Below the pieces are notes generated by a model that made no database searches, was not told where the DNA came from, and was given only the letters and a program-made list of their open reading frames with translations. Below are positions 11,004 to 20,548 of a stretch of DNA of 64,000 bases, one piece after another. Every line of letters begins with the position of its first letter. Positions within the stretch are counted from its first letter, which is position 1. The position numbers and the translations under genes are program-made. The DNA comes from Acinetobacter lactucae (GTDB taxonomy: Bacteria > Pseudomonadota > Gammaproteobacteria > Pseudomonadales > Moraxellaceae), in assembly GCF_001605885.1 (NCBI RefSeq), contig NZ_LRPE01000038.1, positions 99,102-163,101 on the forward strand. Direction: 5' to 3'.

Positions 11004-12239
11004 TTAAATCTCTTCTTTACGAACAATATAGCCTTCTAGTTGCATTGCTTGAATGAGCAGATCTAGGTCCGAAGCGCTTTTAAGCTCAACATCGACGCTT
11101 ACGGCACTTTCTTTCGCACGGCTTGTTGCCGCAAAGCGTTCATGACGCAATTCATAAATATTACCGCCCTGCTCAGCAATAATGGCCGTTAAACGAGCTA
11201 AGGCACCGGGATTGTCCGGTAATTCAACACGAATACGAACCATCCGGCCTGTACGGGTTAAATGACGTTGCAATACAGAGACCATTACGCGTGTATCAAT
11301 ATTGCCACCAGACAGTACCACACCTAATTTATGACCTAAAAACAGATCGGGACGAGACATAATGGCAGCAATACCTGTTGCCCCCGCTCCTTCGCATACT
11401 GTTTTTTCAATATTAAGTAATAGTGCAATCGCTTCTTCAATCATGTCTTCAGTGACAACGACAATGTCATCAACATATTCTTTAGCAACTTGAGTCGTAA
11501 GCTCACCCGGAGTTTTTACTGCAATACCTTCAGCAACAGTAGATCCCATTGAAACAGCAAGTTGATAGTTACAAAGCAACTTAGCCATACTTGGGTATAC
11601 AACAGATTGGACCCCAATAATTTTAATTTTTGGATTGATCGCTTTAGCAGCAATTCCAATACCAGAAATTAAACCACCACCACCAATTGGGACAACTAAA
11701 ATGTCCAGATCAGGCACAGCCGAAAGCATTTCAAGCGCAATGGTTCCTTGACCTGCAATAATTTCAGCATCATCGAATGGGTGGATAATGGTTAAAGATT
11801 CTTCTTGTGCAACACGGTGCATTTCAGCAGCAGCTTCTGAGAAATCCTGCCCATGCAAAATAACGCGTGCACCATACTCACGTACTCGTTGCACCTTAAC
11901 GTTTGGCGTAGATTTCGGCATTACAATGGTCGCAGTCACCCCTGTACGCTGAGCATGATAGGCTACACCTTGTGCATGGTTGCCCGCCGAAGCAGCAATA
12001 ACACCATGCTGCTTTTCTTGCTCAGATAAACACAACAGTTTATTCAGAGCACCCCGTTCTTTAAATGAAGCTGTAAATTGTAAGTTTTCAAATTTCAGCC
12101 ACATCTCAGCCCCTAAGGTTTTAGAAATGGTTTCTGAGAAAACAAAGGGAGTTTTTACAACTAAACCTTCCAAACGCTCTGCGGCAGCATGAACATCATT
12201 TAATGTTGGAAACCCATTTTTAACCTGTTGCTGTATCAT
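11004..12239 (-). CDS. ilvA: Threonine ammonia-lyase with C-terminal ACT-like domain
   Basis: PLP enzyme of 411 residues converting threonine to 2-oxobutanoate. Lys60 in FTASFKERGALNKL is the Schiff-base lysine; the PLP-binding glycine loop PIGGGGLISGIG and the SGGNID motif near residue 315 are present. Residues about 335-405 form a single ACT-type regulatory domain (RIRVELPDNPGALARLTAIIAEQGGNI). The size and one ACT domain match the shorter ilvA/tdcB-type enzymes, not the 510-residue E. coli IlvA with two regulatory units. It may therefore be biosynthetic or catabolic. Confidence 0.92.
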   Translation of the reverse strand: MIQQQVKNGFPTLNDVHAAAERLEGLVVKTPFVFSETISKTLGAEMWLKFENLQFTASFKERGALNKLLCLSEQEKQHGVIAASAGNHAQGVAYHAQRTGVTATIVMPKSTPNVKVQRVREYGARVILHGQDFSEAAAEMHRVAQEESLTIIHPFDDAEIIAGQGTIALEMLSAVPDLDILVVPIGGGGLISGIGIAAKAINPKIKIIGVQSVVYPSMAKLLCNYQLAVSMGSTVAEGIAVKTPGELTTQVAKEYVDDIVVVTEDMIEEAIALLLNIEKTVCEGAGATGIAAIMSRPDLFLGHKLGVVLSGGNIDTRVMVSVLQRHLTRTGRMVRIRVELPDNPGALARLTAIIAEQGGNIYELRHERFAATSRAKESAVSVDVELKSASDLDLLIQAMQLEGYIVRKEEI

Positions 12240-12391
12240 TTATCCAGTCAGCCTCAATACACTACAAATCAATTATTTTTTAAAAATGGCCACAATATTT
12301 CATATTGGCCATTAGAGTTTTCAGCATATCCAACATGTCTCTAATATACAAAAAATTTTATTCCAAAAATTGAAGTTTTAAACTTCCATAA

Positions 12392-12414
12392 AAAAAGCCC
12401 GTTTCAGGCTTTTT
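12392..12414 (-). terminator. Terminator after the patatin gene
   Basis: On the minus strand, hairpin AAAAAGCC / GGGCTTTTTTT with loop TGAAAC, 28 bases after the patatin stop. Confidence 0.8.
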
Positions 12415-12442
12415 ATTTAATTCTCAAAATATTAACGTTTAT

Positions 12443-13432
12443 TTATTGGGTTTGGGCACTCAAGCCTTCTGTAGATATATTCTGTTCAGCTATTTTTTCA
12501 TCAATAGCAAACTGAATATCAGAAAGCTTGGCATTAGCGGCGTCTATCCCAGATTTCATAGTGGCTTCACGGCCTTTTACATCAAAAATATGTGCTTTTT
12601 CTCTTAAATCTGGTTGAATAACAACGTCCGCATATTGCAATTCTTCCGCCGCCAAACGCCCTTGCATGATATTAATATTCTGGTTAAACAGCCCCCAGAC
12701 ATTCGATGTTTCTGTGTAAATAGGCTGAGCTAGAATATCAACAGCAATAATAACATCAGCCCCTAAGTCGCGAGCGACTTCAACTGGTACGGGGCTCACC
12801 AACCCGCCATCCACATATTCAGATTTGCCAATTTTAGTCGGCACAAACATACTTGGAATAGAAGTAGAGGCTCTTACAGCTTGACCAGTATTGCCATAGT
12901 TAAATACGGTTTTGGTGCCATGCTTGAGTTCAGTTGCCACCACGTACATTGGAATCTTCATTTTTTCGAGTGGCATGTTATTTACTTGCTGGTTAACGTA
13001 GTTCTCTACTTTTTTGCCATCAAAAAAACCTTTTAAGCCGATACTAATGTCACGAACATCGCCAGCTTTCATTTTTAAAGCAGTCTCACGCAGTTCAGCA
13101 GGCGTTTTACCACTCGCGTAAATTGCTCCAACAATACTACCCGCACTCGTACCAACAATAAAATCTGGTCGAATACCATGTTGTTCTAGAACTTCAATCA
13201 CCCCTATATGAGCATAACCTCGTGCCCCACCACTCCCTAATACAAGCGCAACGACAGGGCGTTTTTGCATTTTTTTAATTCTTGCAAATGGCTGATCGAC
13301 AGAGCGAGCATAAGCTTCTGTCGTTTGTGGTTTTAGAGCAGCAGACAAGTGTGTGGTGGTCTGGCATCCCGCCAACACCATAGAGAGTCCGAGAACCCAC
13401 AATTTAAGTTGTTTCATGGCCCATCTTCGCAC
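12443..13432 (-). CDS. Patatin-like phospholipase, predicted lipoprotein
   Basis: The open frame begins at a GTG; an ATG at 13417 (MKQLKLWVLG) is the more likely start because it places the signal peptide correctly. A lipobox LAGC (Cys23 in the longer numbering) predicts a lipid-anchored envelope protein. The patatin domain follows: oxyanion loop GSGGARGYAHIG, nucleophile elbow GTSAGS (Ser96) and the catalytic Asp in VDGGLVSPVP. It is close to the RssA/YchK-type patatins but carries a lipoprotein signal. The substrate is not known; phospholipid hydrolysis is inferred from the Ser-Asp dyad. Confidence 0.88.
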   Translation of the reverse strand: MRRWAMKQLKLWVLGLSMVLAGCQTTTHLSAALKPQTTEAYARSVDQPFARIKKMQKRPVVALVLGSGGARGYAHIGVIEVLEQHGIRPDFIVGTSAGSIVGAIYASGKTPAELRETALKMKAGDVRDISIGLKGFFDGKKVENYVNQQVNNMPLEKMKIPMYVVATELKHGTKTVFNYGNTGQAVRASTSIPSMFVPTKIGKSEYVDGGLVSPVPVEVARDLGADVIIAVDILAQPIYTETSNVWGLFNQNINIMQGRLAAEELQYADVVIQPDLREKAHIFDVKGREATMKSGIDAANAKLSDIQFAIDEKIAEQNISTEGLSAQTQ

Positions 13433-13550
13433 TATGAGGTTTAAGTTCGGATTGCAATTTTAGTTGCTACTTTCGTGAAAAGCTGTATTGAATTTATTTA
13501 ATTTGTCATGTTTAAAATTTAGACTCAAGTATTTTATCTATGCCCCCATA

Positions 13551-13581
13551 AAAAAGGCCCCTTATGTATAAGAGGCCTTTT
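13551..13581 (-). terminator. Terminator after the AGCS symporter gene
   Basis: Long stem AAAGGCCTCTTA / TAAGGGGCCTTT type with a short loop, then T5 on the minus strand, directly after the stop at 13587. Confidence 0.85.
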
Positions 13582-13586
13582 GAAAC

Positions 13587-15062
13587 TTACCAGATATCCG
13601 AATCAACTTTTTTCTTCAATTCCGGATATTTATCAATTTTAAACTCAGGCTCTTTGATGCCTCGTTTCAATTGCTCGCGGTAATCTTTTAACAAAGTACG
13701 TGCCATTGGCGTTAATAGTACAATTGCAATCAAGTTAATGGTTGCCATGATACCCATAAACAAGTCAGCCATAGACCAAACGAGAGGAACACTACCAATT
13801 GCACCGAAGTACACCATCACCAATACGAAAATACGGAAGATGAACATGACTTTCGGATTGTTATTAATAAACTGTACGTTACCTTCTGCATAGGCATAGT
13901 TACCTAATACAGCTGAATAACAGAATAAGAATAATAAAACTGCAAGGAAGTCAGATCCCCAGTGTCCAACTTGGGTTTCTAATGCACGTTGAGTTAATTC
14001 AACACCCACAAAACCTGCATCTTGATAAACACCAGAAACTAAAATGATGATTGCAGTGCTTGTACACACAATGAAAGTGTCTACGAATACACCAAGCATT
14101 TGAACCAAACCTTGGTTGACAGGATGTTTCACATCAGACGCTGCTGCTGCGTTTGGTGCTGAACCCATACCTGCTTCGTTAGAGAATAAACCACGCTTAA
14201 TCCCTTGCATCATTGCCATTGACACTGCCGCACCAAAGAAACCACCTGCTGCTGCATTAAAATTGAAAGCTTCAGTCACAATCAGCTTTAAAATATCAGG
14301 CAAAATTGCGTAGTTGCTTAATGCAATATAGAGAGCAACAGCTAGGTAAAGACCTGCTTTTAAAGGTACAAACATCTCTGCAAATTTAGCAATACGTTTG
14401 ATACCACCAAAAATTGCCAACGCCACTAAAACGACAAGAGCAAGGCCAACCCATGAAATTTCTAGATCAACGCCACCTAAATGTGCAATAAGATTGGCTT
14501 TATCCCAACCCCAAGCATGTGAAGAGGCATTAGCAATCGCATTAATTTGAACTGAGTTGAATACGAAACCATAGGTAAAGATCAAAGCAAGTGCGAAAAC
14601 CACACCAAAGGTTTTACTGCGTAAACCTTGAGTAATATAGTAAGCTGGTCCACCGCGGAACTGTTGAGTTTTGCTATCTCTAACTTTAAATAGCTGAGCA
14701 AGTGTAGACTCAATAAAAGCAGAGCTCATACCAAGAATAGCAGTCACCCACATCCAGAACACTGCACCTGGACCACCGATTGCGATTGCGATTGCCACAC
14801 CAGCAATATTACCTACCCCAACACGGCTCGCAAGACCTGTTACAAACGCCTGGAAAGGTGTAAGACCATGTTCATCTTCACCTTCTGTACGGCTGCTTTT
14901 CATGACTCGAATGCTTTGCAAGAACATGCGAATTTGCACAGCTCCTGTTAAGACTGTATAAAAAATACCTACAGCCAACAAGAAAATAACCAAAAAGTCC
15001 CATAAAGGTTCATTAAAAAATTGTACCCACGACATCAGTGTGGCATTGAGTTGTTCATTCAT
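13587..15062 (-). CDS. AGCS family sodium:alanine/glycine symporter
   Basis: Polytopic inner-membrane protein of 491 residues with about ten to eleven hydrophobic segments. The family signature region GLASRVGVGNIAGVAIAIAIGGPGAVFWMW (split here: residues about 75-105), the GPAYYI motif and GLFSNEAGMGSAPNAAAASDVKHP are all present. AGCS transporters take up alanine or glycine with sodium. It is a single gene, terminated by a strong hairpin. Confidence 0.93.
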   Translation of the reverse strand: MNEQLNATLMSWVQFFNEPLWDFLVIFLLAVGIFYTVLTGAVQIRMFLQSIRVMKSSRTEGEDEHGLTPFQAFVTGLASRVGVGNIAGVAIAIAIGGPGAVFWMWVTAILGMSSAFIESTLAQLFKVRDSKTQQFRGGPAYYITQGLRSKTFGVVFALALIFTYGFVFNSVQINAIANASSHAWGWDKANLIAHLGGVDLEISWVGLALVVLVALAIFGGIKRIAKFAEMFVPLKAGLYLAVALYIALSNYAILPDILKLIVTEAFNFNAAAGGFFGAAVSMAMMQGIKRGLFSNEAGMGSAPNAAAASDVKHPVNQGLVQMLGVFVDTFIVCTSTAIIILVSGVYQDAGFVGVELTQRALETQVGHWGSDFLAVLLFLFCYSAVLGNYAYAEGNVQFINNNPKVMFIFRIFVLVMVYFGAIGSVPLVWSMADLFMGIMATINLIAIVLLTPMARTLLKDYREQLKRGIKEPEFKIDKYPELKKKVDSDIW

Positions 15063-15123
15063 ACTCGGTCCGCTTATGTTCTTGCTAATGTGCTATTAGC
15101 ACAAGCCAAAATACTGCAATAAA

Positions 15124-15149
15124 CAAAAAAGCCCCTAAAAATAGGGACT
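15124..15149 (-). terminator. Terminator upstream of the AGCS gene
   Basis: On the minus strand, hairpin AGTCCCTA / TAGGGGCT followed by T6. It lies directly after the decayed locus ending at 15162, so it closes a transcript that enters from the right and insulates the symporter gene. Confidence 0.75.
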
Positions 15150-15161
15150 TCTTCAGTACAT

Positions 15162-15359
15162 TTAAGAAAAAACTTTTAATGTCAATTGAATAGCAATTAT
15201 CGTCACAAGTTTAAGCAACATCATGCCCAACACTATGCCTTTGAAGGTTGCATGAGAGAAAGCTACCTTCAAAAAAAATAATATCATCGCACCACCGAAC
15301 ATCTCCTTTTTCGGAAGAACGGTATAAATCGACTCAGCTACAAACTTGGAAACTAACAA
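15162..15359 (-). pseudogene. Small hydrophobic reading frame, probable end of a decayed gene
   Basis: Frame of 65 residues with a TTG as nominal start and two hydrophobic stretches (GGAMILFFLKVAF, FKGIVLGMMLLKLVTIIAI). The same frame stays open about 20 codons further upstream and reads convincingly as protein (LIDGNHWTRLFSGGHLLVSK), with no ATG. This suggests the C-terminal part of a longer broken gene rather than an independent peptide. A terminator follows the stop. No family recognised. Confidence 0.4.
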
Positions 15360-15485
15360 ATGACCACCGCTAAATAATCTCGTCCAATGATTCCCATCAA
15401 TTAAGCGAGTTATACAAATCTGGATTTAAGCCAATAAGCATATTTACATATACTTGTGAGCAAATGTCTAAACTGGATATGAATT

Positions 15486-15857
15486 TCAAAGACTGTAACG
15501 AGCCATCGCCATAACGCGACTATCTGTACCCTTTTCCACTAGATTGGAGAAGAGTGCGTTTAGATCTGTACTAAGCTGTTGTATTTCTTGTAGCCCAGTA
15601 GTTGCGTGAGTCATGTTCATCTTCATGGTTGCAATGGTAATCGCCAATCCTTGTTTCATGAACTGCTTGTTGATGAGCGGTAAACTCATGTAAAGCTCCT
15701 TATTCCTCGTGTATTTCTCCATTTCTACATCCAAATCCTTTTTGTAAAGGGATTTTGTATGCAGCCATTTCTTTCCTAACATGAGTATGGAGAAATCATA
15801 CCTGCGTAAAAAAGTCGGTATTATGCAGAAATTTAAAATTTTGTGTATGTTTTTCAT
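15486..15857 (-). CDS. Hypothetical protein, possibly first part of a decayed gene
   Basis: Frame of 123 residues, function not recognised. The upstream part is AT-rich and basic; a start at Met46 (MEKYTRNKELYMSLP, about 15722) or Met57 (MSLPLINKQFMKQG, about 15689) is more likely, the latter with an AAGGAG-like sequence just before it. The body is amphipathic helix (TTGLQEIQQLSTDLNALFSNL). After MARYSL the frame stops, but the next frame continues LQSLKFISSLDICSQVYVNMLIG, so a frameshift is suspected. Confidence 0.4.
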   Translation of the reverse strand: MKNIHKILNFCIIPTFLRRYDFSILMLGKKWLHTKSLYKKDLDVEMEKYTRNKELYMSLPLINKQFMKQGLAITIATMKMNMTHATTGLQEIQQLSTDLNALFSNLVEKGTDSRVMAMARYSL

Positions 15858-16198
15858 TAAAATTTTATGTTATTCCCGACTGTTTTTCATCCAAAACCAT
15901 CTGTTTTGTACTGTTTTTAAACATATTATACCTTTTTTTCAATTGAGTAATTTTTAATCCAACTGATGCTATAGATTTATTTTTATAGTCAAAAACATCA
16001 TACTTTTTTGTCTATTTAGATCTAAAGTGGCATATTCACATTAGAATTAATTAGACATTATGTCCAAACCAAACGAGTTATCATACCTTTAAGGATATCC
16101 CTTTTCTAATATTTTTTGCTTATAAATGAAGTACTTTCAAAACATGAAATTAAGCTTCAAAAAGTATTAAGTATTTAAGAAAAGATATAGGAGTACGC
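15858..16198. other. Gene-free AT-rich stretch
   Basis: About 340 bases between the hypothetical frame and the nitroreductase gene, rich in A/T runs. I see no credible reading frame, RNA or strong inverted repeat. It must contain the nitroreductase promoter; an AGGAG ribosome-binding site stands at its right end before the ATG at 16199. Confidence 0.5.
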
Positions 16199-16906
16199 AT
16201 GAATCTGGAACAAGTTCGTCTCGTTGATGAAGCTATCACTTCTCGACATTCTGTCCGCGCTTTTTTAAATACCCCAATTGAGCCAGAAGTCATTAAAGAT
16301 ATATTACGAGTCGCAAGTCGAGCGCCTTCTGGAACGAACACTCAACCATGGAAAGTCTATGTGGTCACAGGTAAAAAGCGTGATGAAATGGTTGAGCGCG
16401 TCTGTGCAGCACAAATTGAAGTTTCAAAAAATCCTGAACTTGCAGAACAATATAAAGAAACTTTTGCCTATTACCCTGAAAAATGGATATCCCCTTTTAT
16501 TGACCGCCGCCGCGAGAATGGTTGGGGACTCTACGGTTTACTCGAAATCAAAAAGGGCGAAAAAGAAAAAATGGCTGAGCAGCAGTTACGTAATTTTAAA
16601 CTGTTTGATGCTCCAGTCGGTCTTTTCTTTACCGTAAATAAAACGATGGGAATCGGCTCTAAAATGGATATCGCAATGATGATCCAAAATGTGATGGTCG
16701 CTGCCAAAGCACGTGGTTTAGACACATGCCCGCAAGCAGCTTGGAACCATTTCCATCCTATAGTTTTAGATGTGTTGGGTGCATCAGATGACGAAGAGCT
16801 AGTATGTGCAATTGCACTAGGTCATGCTGACCCTGATCATATTGTAAATACCTTTACCACACCTAGAGAACCTGTTGAAAATTTCGCAGTTTTTCTAGAC
16901 GAATAA
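16199..16906 (+). CDS. Nitroreductase family protein
   Basis: FMN-dependent nitroreductase-like protein, 235 residues. N-terminal SRHSVRAFLNTPIEPEVIKDILRVASRAPSGTNTQPW is the classic FMN-binding opening of the family; GLDTCPQAAW and CAIALGHADPD are the C-terminal signature. Family members reduce nitro compounds, quinones or enones with NAD(P)H in the cytoplasm. The physiological substrate is unknown. A clear AGGAG precedes the ATG. It ends 25 bases from the convergent efflux gene. Confidence 0.88.
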   Translation: MNLEQVRLVDEAITSRHSVRAFLNTPIEPEVIKDILRVASRAPSGTNTQPWKVYVVTGKKRDEMVERVCAAQIEVSKNPELAEQYKETFAYYPEKWISPFIDRRRENGWGLYGLLEIKKGEKEKMAEQQLRNFKLFDAPVGLFFTVNKTMGIGSKMDIAMMIQNVMVAAKARGLDTCPQAAWNHFHPIVLDVLGASDDEELVCAIALGHADPDHIVNTFTTPREPVENFAVFLDE

Positions 16907-16931
16907 ACTATAAGTTGCCATTCTCTAAAAG

Positions 16932-18146
16932 TTAAGGGAATGGCTTGGCTTTTACCTGTTGTGTCGCTTTCAATACAACAATAAAACCACTCAATGTAAA
17001 TAACACCATCATTATTCCCATATTGAGCGATGCAGACCAAATCAGGAAGTTAAGAAGCACGCCACCTAAAAGGCCACAAGCGAATTGCATACTTCCCATG
17101 ATCGCACTTGCTGTCCCTGCGCGAGCACCTTGTTTGGACATTGCGAGTGCCATTGCATTTGGGCCTGTTAAACCAATACCTGAAATAGCTAAAAATAATC
17201 CTACCATAACCAGCCATAAAGGCGCTGCAGGGATTAAACCAGCAATAAACACAATAATGGCCCCAGTCACTTGCACAAGGGAACCCGATTTTAAGCGTTT
17301 GGTAATTTCAACACGTGTTGTTAAATGCTTGTTTAAAGAAGACATCAACATAATGCCAAAAGCATTTAGTCCAAATACGTAAGCAAACTCTTGTTGATTA
17401 AGTCCGTACTGATCCATAAATACGGCAGGTGCTGAGCTGATATAGCAAAATAATGCAGCCCCTGTTAAACAGCCTGCAAACATAGGTAAGCGGAAACTCG
17501 CATCCTTGAAAATAGCTCCATATAAAGTCACCACTTGATAGAGCGATAACTTAAGCCTTTTATCAGTTGCCAAAGTTTCTTTAAAAAAGAAATGTACACA
17601 CAGCCAACATAGTGCACCCACAATTGAAAGCGCGATAAAAATAGCTTGCCAAGGGAACCAAATTAAAATCCATGCCCCGATCATAGGAGCCAAAATTGGT
17701 GCAAGCCCCATGACAATCATCATGCTTGAGAAAGCTTGTGCAGAGCCTTGAACGTCCAATTTATCGCGTATTGCCGCACGAGCCATGACTACACCAACAC
17801 AACCACCTAAGGCTTGCAAAATACGGGCCGCAATCAAGCTCCATTCACTGGTAGCCATTACACAAAATAAGCTGGCGACTGCATAAAGCGCAAGGCCAAA
17901 ATAAAGTGGTTTCTTTCTTCCAATACGATCGCTTAGAGGACCATAAACTAATTGTCCGATAGCTAAACCAAAAAAATAAGCTGGTAGTGTATTTGCCACC
18001 ATTTGCGTACTTACCCCAAAATCATGAGCCATTTGTGGCAATGCAGGCAAGTACATATCAATGGATAACGGCCCTAAAGCCGTAAGCAAAGCGAGCAACA
18101 TAATCCAGCCAATAGAATATTGACGCTGGGCCGTTTGTTCAGACAT
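16932..18146 (-). CDS. Bcr/CflA family MFS drug efflux transporter
   Basis: Twelve-helix major facilitator, 404 residues. The opening LTALGPLSIDMYLPALPQMA is diagnostic of the Bcr/CflA (DHA1) group, and the loop 2-3 motif GPLSDRIGRKKP is intact, as is the GGCVGVVMARAAIRD antiporter-type motif. These proteins export drugs such as bicyclomycin, chloramphenicol or sulfonamides, or small peptides/cysteine, using the proton gradient. The substrate here is not predictable. Divergent from the FUSC gene. Confidence 0.9.
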   Translation of the reverse strand: MSEQTAQRQYSIGWIMLLALLTALGPLSIDMYLPALPQMAHDFGVSTQMVANTLPAYFFGLAIGQLVYGPLSDRIGRKKPLYFGLALYAVASLFCVMATSEWSLIAARILQALGGCVGVVMARAAIRDKLDVQGSAQAFSSMMIVMGLAPILAPMIGAWILIWFPWQAIFIALSIVGALCWLCVHFFFKETLATDKRLKLSLYQVVTLYGAIFKDASFRLPMFAGCLTGAALFCYISSAPAVFMDQYGLNQQEFAYVFGLNAFGIMLMSSLNKHLTTRVEITKRLKSGSLVQVTGAIIVFIAGLIPAAPLWLVMVGLFLAISGIGLTGPNAMALAMSKQGARAGTASAIMGSMQFACGLLGGVLLNFLIWSASLNMGIMMVLFTLSGFIVVLKATQQVKAKPFP

Positions 18147-18273
18147 AACGATATTTCATTTTTCAATCATTTGCATACAGACAAGCTTACACTGTCTATC
18201 GTATGATTTGTGCAACATTGGTGTAGAAATACACAAATCCTTTATCACTCAGGTTGATCAGCAAGGACTTCCT

Positions 18274-20448
18274 TTGAAATCTTGGTTTAAACGCCTAAAA
18301 AGAGCGACTTATAACACAACATTTATGTATAACGTACGAATGCTGATAGCCTTTTCAGGAACTGCTTTCGTGCCTTATTTTTTGGGCCATCAATTAGCAA
18401 CCATTCCACTCACTTTAGGTGTAGTCGCAGCAGGTTTAAGTGATATTGATGATCGCTTTTCAGTGCGAATCATGAACCTGATTTATACTTATATTGGATT
18501 CTTCGTTACCGCAGCTTCAGTACAATTACTTTTCCCCTATCCCATGGCTTTTGCCTTAGGCTTAATTGCTTCATGTATTGGTTGGATTTTATTAGGTTCG
18601 CTAGGACGTCGTTACGCTACCATTTCTTATGGTTGTTTAGTTGTGTCCGTCTATACCATGTTGGGTGTTCACCTTTTTGATCATTGGTATATTCAACCTG
18701 CCCTTTTAGTTGCAGGTGCAGCATGGTATGGCCTCATTGCAACGATTAGCTTTTTATTATTTCCCGTTCGCCAACTTCAAGACAAACTCGCAGCGTCTTA
18801 CGCATCTCTAGGTGATTTTCTATTTGCAAAATCAAATTTATTTGATGTAGATATGACACCTGCCAGCTATCAGCAAAGCATGATTGAGCTGTCATTAGAA
18901 AATGGTAAGTTAATTACGATTTTTAATGATTTAAAAACGGCGTTATTGACTCGTTTAAAAGGTGACCGTGGACAAAAAGATACGCGCCGAAGCCTACATT
19001 ATTATTTTGTCGCTCAAGATATTCATGAGCGTGCTGACTCAGCCCATATCGACTATCAAAAATTAGCCAAAATTTTTCAGCACAGCGATATCTTATTTAG
19101 ATTTCAACGAATTTTGGCAGTTCAAGGTAAAGCTTGCCAAGAACTAAATGAATGTATTTTACAACGTAAACCTTATAATCATAATAAACGCTTTAAGCAA
19201 AGTTTTGAGAACCTAAGACTATCTTTAGAGAAGCTAAGACGTGATCAGCATTATGACCTTTTATGGGTAAATGCTCTTTTCGCTTTATATCAAAACTTAA
19301 AATCTATCGACTCTCAGTTACTCAACTTAGAAACAGAACAACACATTCAATCTGATAAAGTAAAGCAAGCCGAAAATCAGCTGAAAGATGATGATTTACA
19401 AGGATGGAATGATATTGTTGTTCGAATAAAACAAAATTTAACTCCCGAATCTGTACTCTTCCGCCACGCAATTCGCGTCTCAATTGTTCTTTTTATTGGT
19501 TATGTGTTGATTCAAATGACCAATATTGAGTACGGCTATTGGATTATGCTTACAGCACTATTTGTAAGCCAACCTAACTTTAATGCAACCAAACGTCGCT
19601 TACGCTTAAGAATTGTCGGAACATTAGTTGGGATTATTGTTGGCCTAGCAATTGTATTTCTAGTACCTTCTGTAGAAGGACAACTAATAATGTTAATCCT
19701 GAGCGGAGTTTTGTTTTTTGAGTTACGCAGTAAGCAATATGCTCAAGCAACCGCGTTTATTACAATTTTGGCATTAATTAACTTTAATCTAGATGGTTCG
19801 GCAATGGCCGCTGCTATTCCGCGATTTGTAGATACTTTAATTGGCTGTGCCCTAGCTTGGTTTGGGGTGACATTTATTTGGCCCGACTGGAAGTTCCGTC
19901 GCTTACCTCGCAACATCAGACGTTCATTACAAGCTCAATGCAACTATTTAGCTGAAGTTGTTAAACAATATCATGAAGGTCGCAATCATGCGCTGAATTA
20001 CCGTATTGTAAGACGTGCTGCCCATAATACTGATGCCGAGGTTGCTTCACTTATTTCAACTTTAGCGACAGAGCCAGACTTTGACCCTACCCGTAAGTCA
20101 GATATCTTTGAATTTTTATGTTTAAATCATACCTTTTTAAGTTATATCGCAGCACTTGGAGCACATCGGGAAAGCATTCAAGATGAAGCTGTGCTTAAAC
20201 TCTTAGACCAAGCGCTGGATGACATTCAAGGGGCTTTATTGAGAGACGAAATGCCTGATCTTACAGCACAAAATATGCTCCAAACGATACGGCAGCGTCT
20301 AAGTCAAAATAATGAAGAGGATCAAAAATCACTCATTATTTTACAGCAGTTATCACTCATGCTTGGCGTATTGAACCGTTTTAGTATGCTAAAACAACGG
20401 CTAAGTCATGATCTGGATAATGATGCCAGCGAGCTTGCATCGTTATAA
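18274..20448 (+). CDS. FUSC/YccS-like inner-membrane protein
   Basis: Membrane protein of 724 residues from a TTG start at 18274, chosen because AAGGA lies 6 bases upstream and the protein then begins KSWFKRLKRATYNTTFMYNVRML; the longer ATG frame (18208) lacks a ribosome-binding site. Two blocks of about five to six membrane helices (residues about 20-170 and 400-530) alternate with long cytoplasmic domains, the YccS/YhfK/FUSC layout. Homologues are putative efflux or aromatic-acid exporters (AaeB-like). No membrane-fusion partner is adjacent. Function is inferred only from fold. Confidence 0.85.
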   Translation: MKSWFKRLKRATYNTTFMYNVRMLIAFSGTAFVPYFLGHQLATIPLTLGVVAAGLSDIDDRFSVRIMNLIYTYIGFFVTAASVQLLFPYPMAFALGLIASCIGWILLGSLGRRYATISYGCLVVSVYTMLGVHLFDHWYIQPALLVAGAAWYGLIATISFLLFPVRQLQDKLAASYASLGDFLFAKSNLFDVDMTPASYQQSMIELSLENGKLITIFNDLKTALLTRLKGDRGQKDTRRSLHYYFVAQDIHERADSAHIDYQKLAKIFQHSDILFRFQRILAVQGKACQELNECILQRKPYNHNKRFKQSFENLRLSLEKLRRDQHYDLLWVNALFALYQNLKSIDSQLLNLETEQHIQSDKVKQAENQLKDDDLQGWNDIVVRIKQNLTPESVLFRHAIRVSIVLFIGYVLIQMTNIEYGYWIMLTALFVSQPNFNATKRRLRLRIVGTLVGIIVGLAIVFLVPSVEGQLIMLILSGVLFFELRSKQYAQATAFITILALINFNLDGSAMAAAIPRFVDTLIGCALAWFGVTFIWPDWKFRRLPRNIRRSLQAQCNYLAEVVKQYHEGRNHALNYRIVRRAAHNTDAEVASLISTLATEPDFDPTRKSDIFEFLCLNHTFLSYIAALGAHRESIQDEAVLKLLDQALDDIQGALLRDEMPDLTAQNMLQTIRQRLSQNNEEDQKSLIILQQLSLMLGVLNRFSMLKQRLSHDLDNDASELASL

Positions 20449-20548
20449 ATTTGAGTCGGAAATTAGTATGAAATTGGCATAATATCCTTTCCTGACTCAT
20501 GCCAATTAATGCTAAACTTAAAACAGTTTACAATTTGTTATTTGCACT

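Noticed and set aside
18208..18273. N-terminal extension of the FUSC protein
   Set aside because: No ribosome-binding site at 18208, whereas the TTG at 18274 has AAGGA 6 bases upstream.
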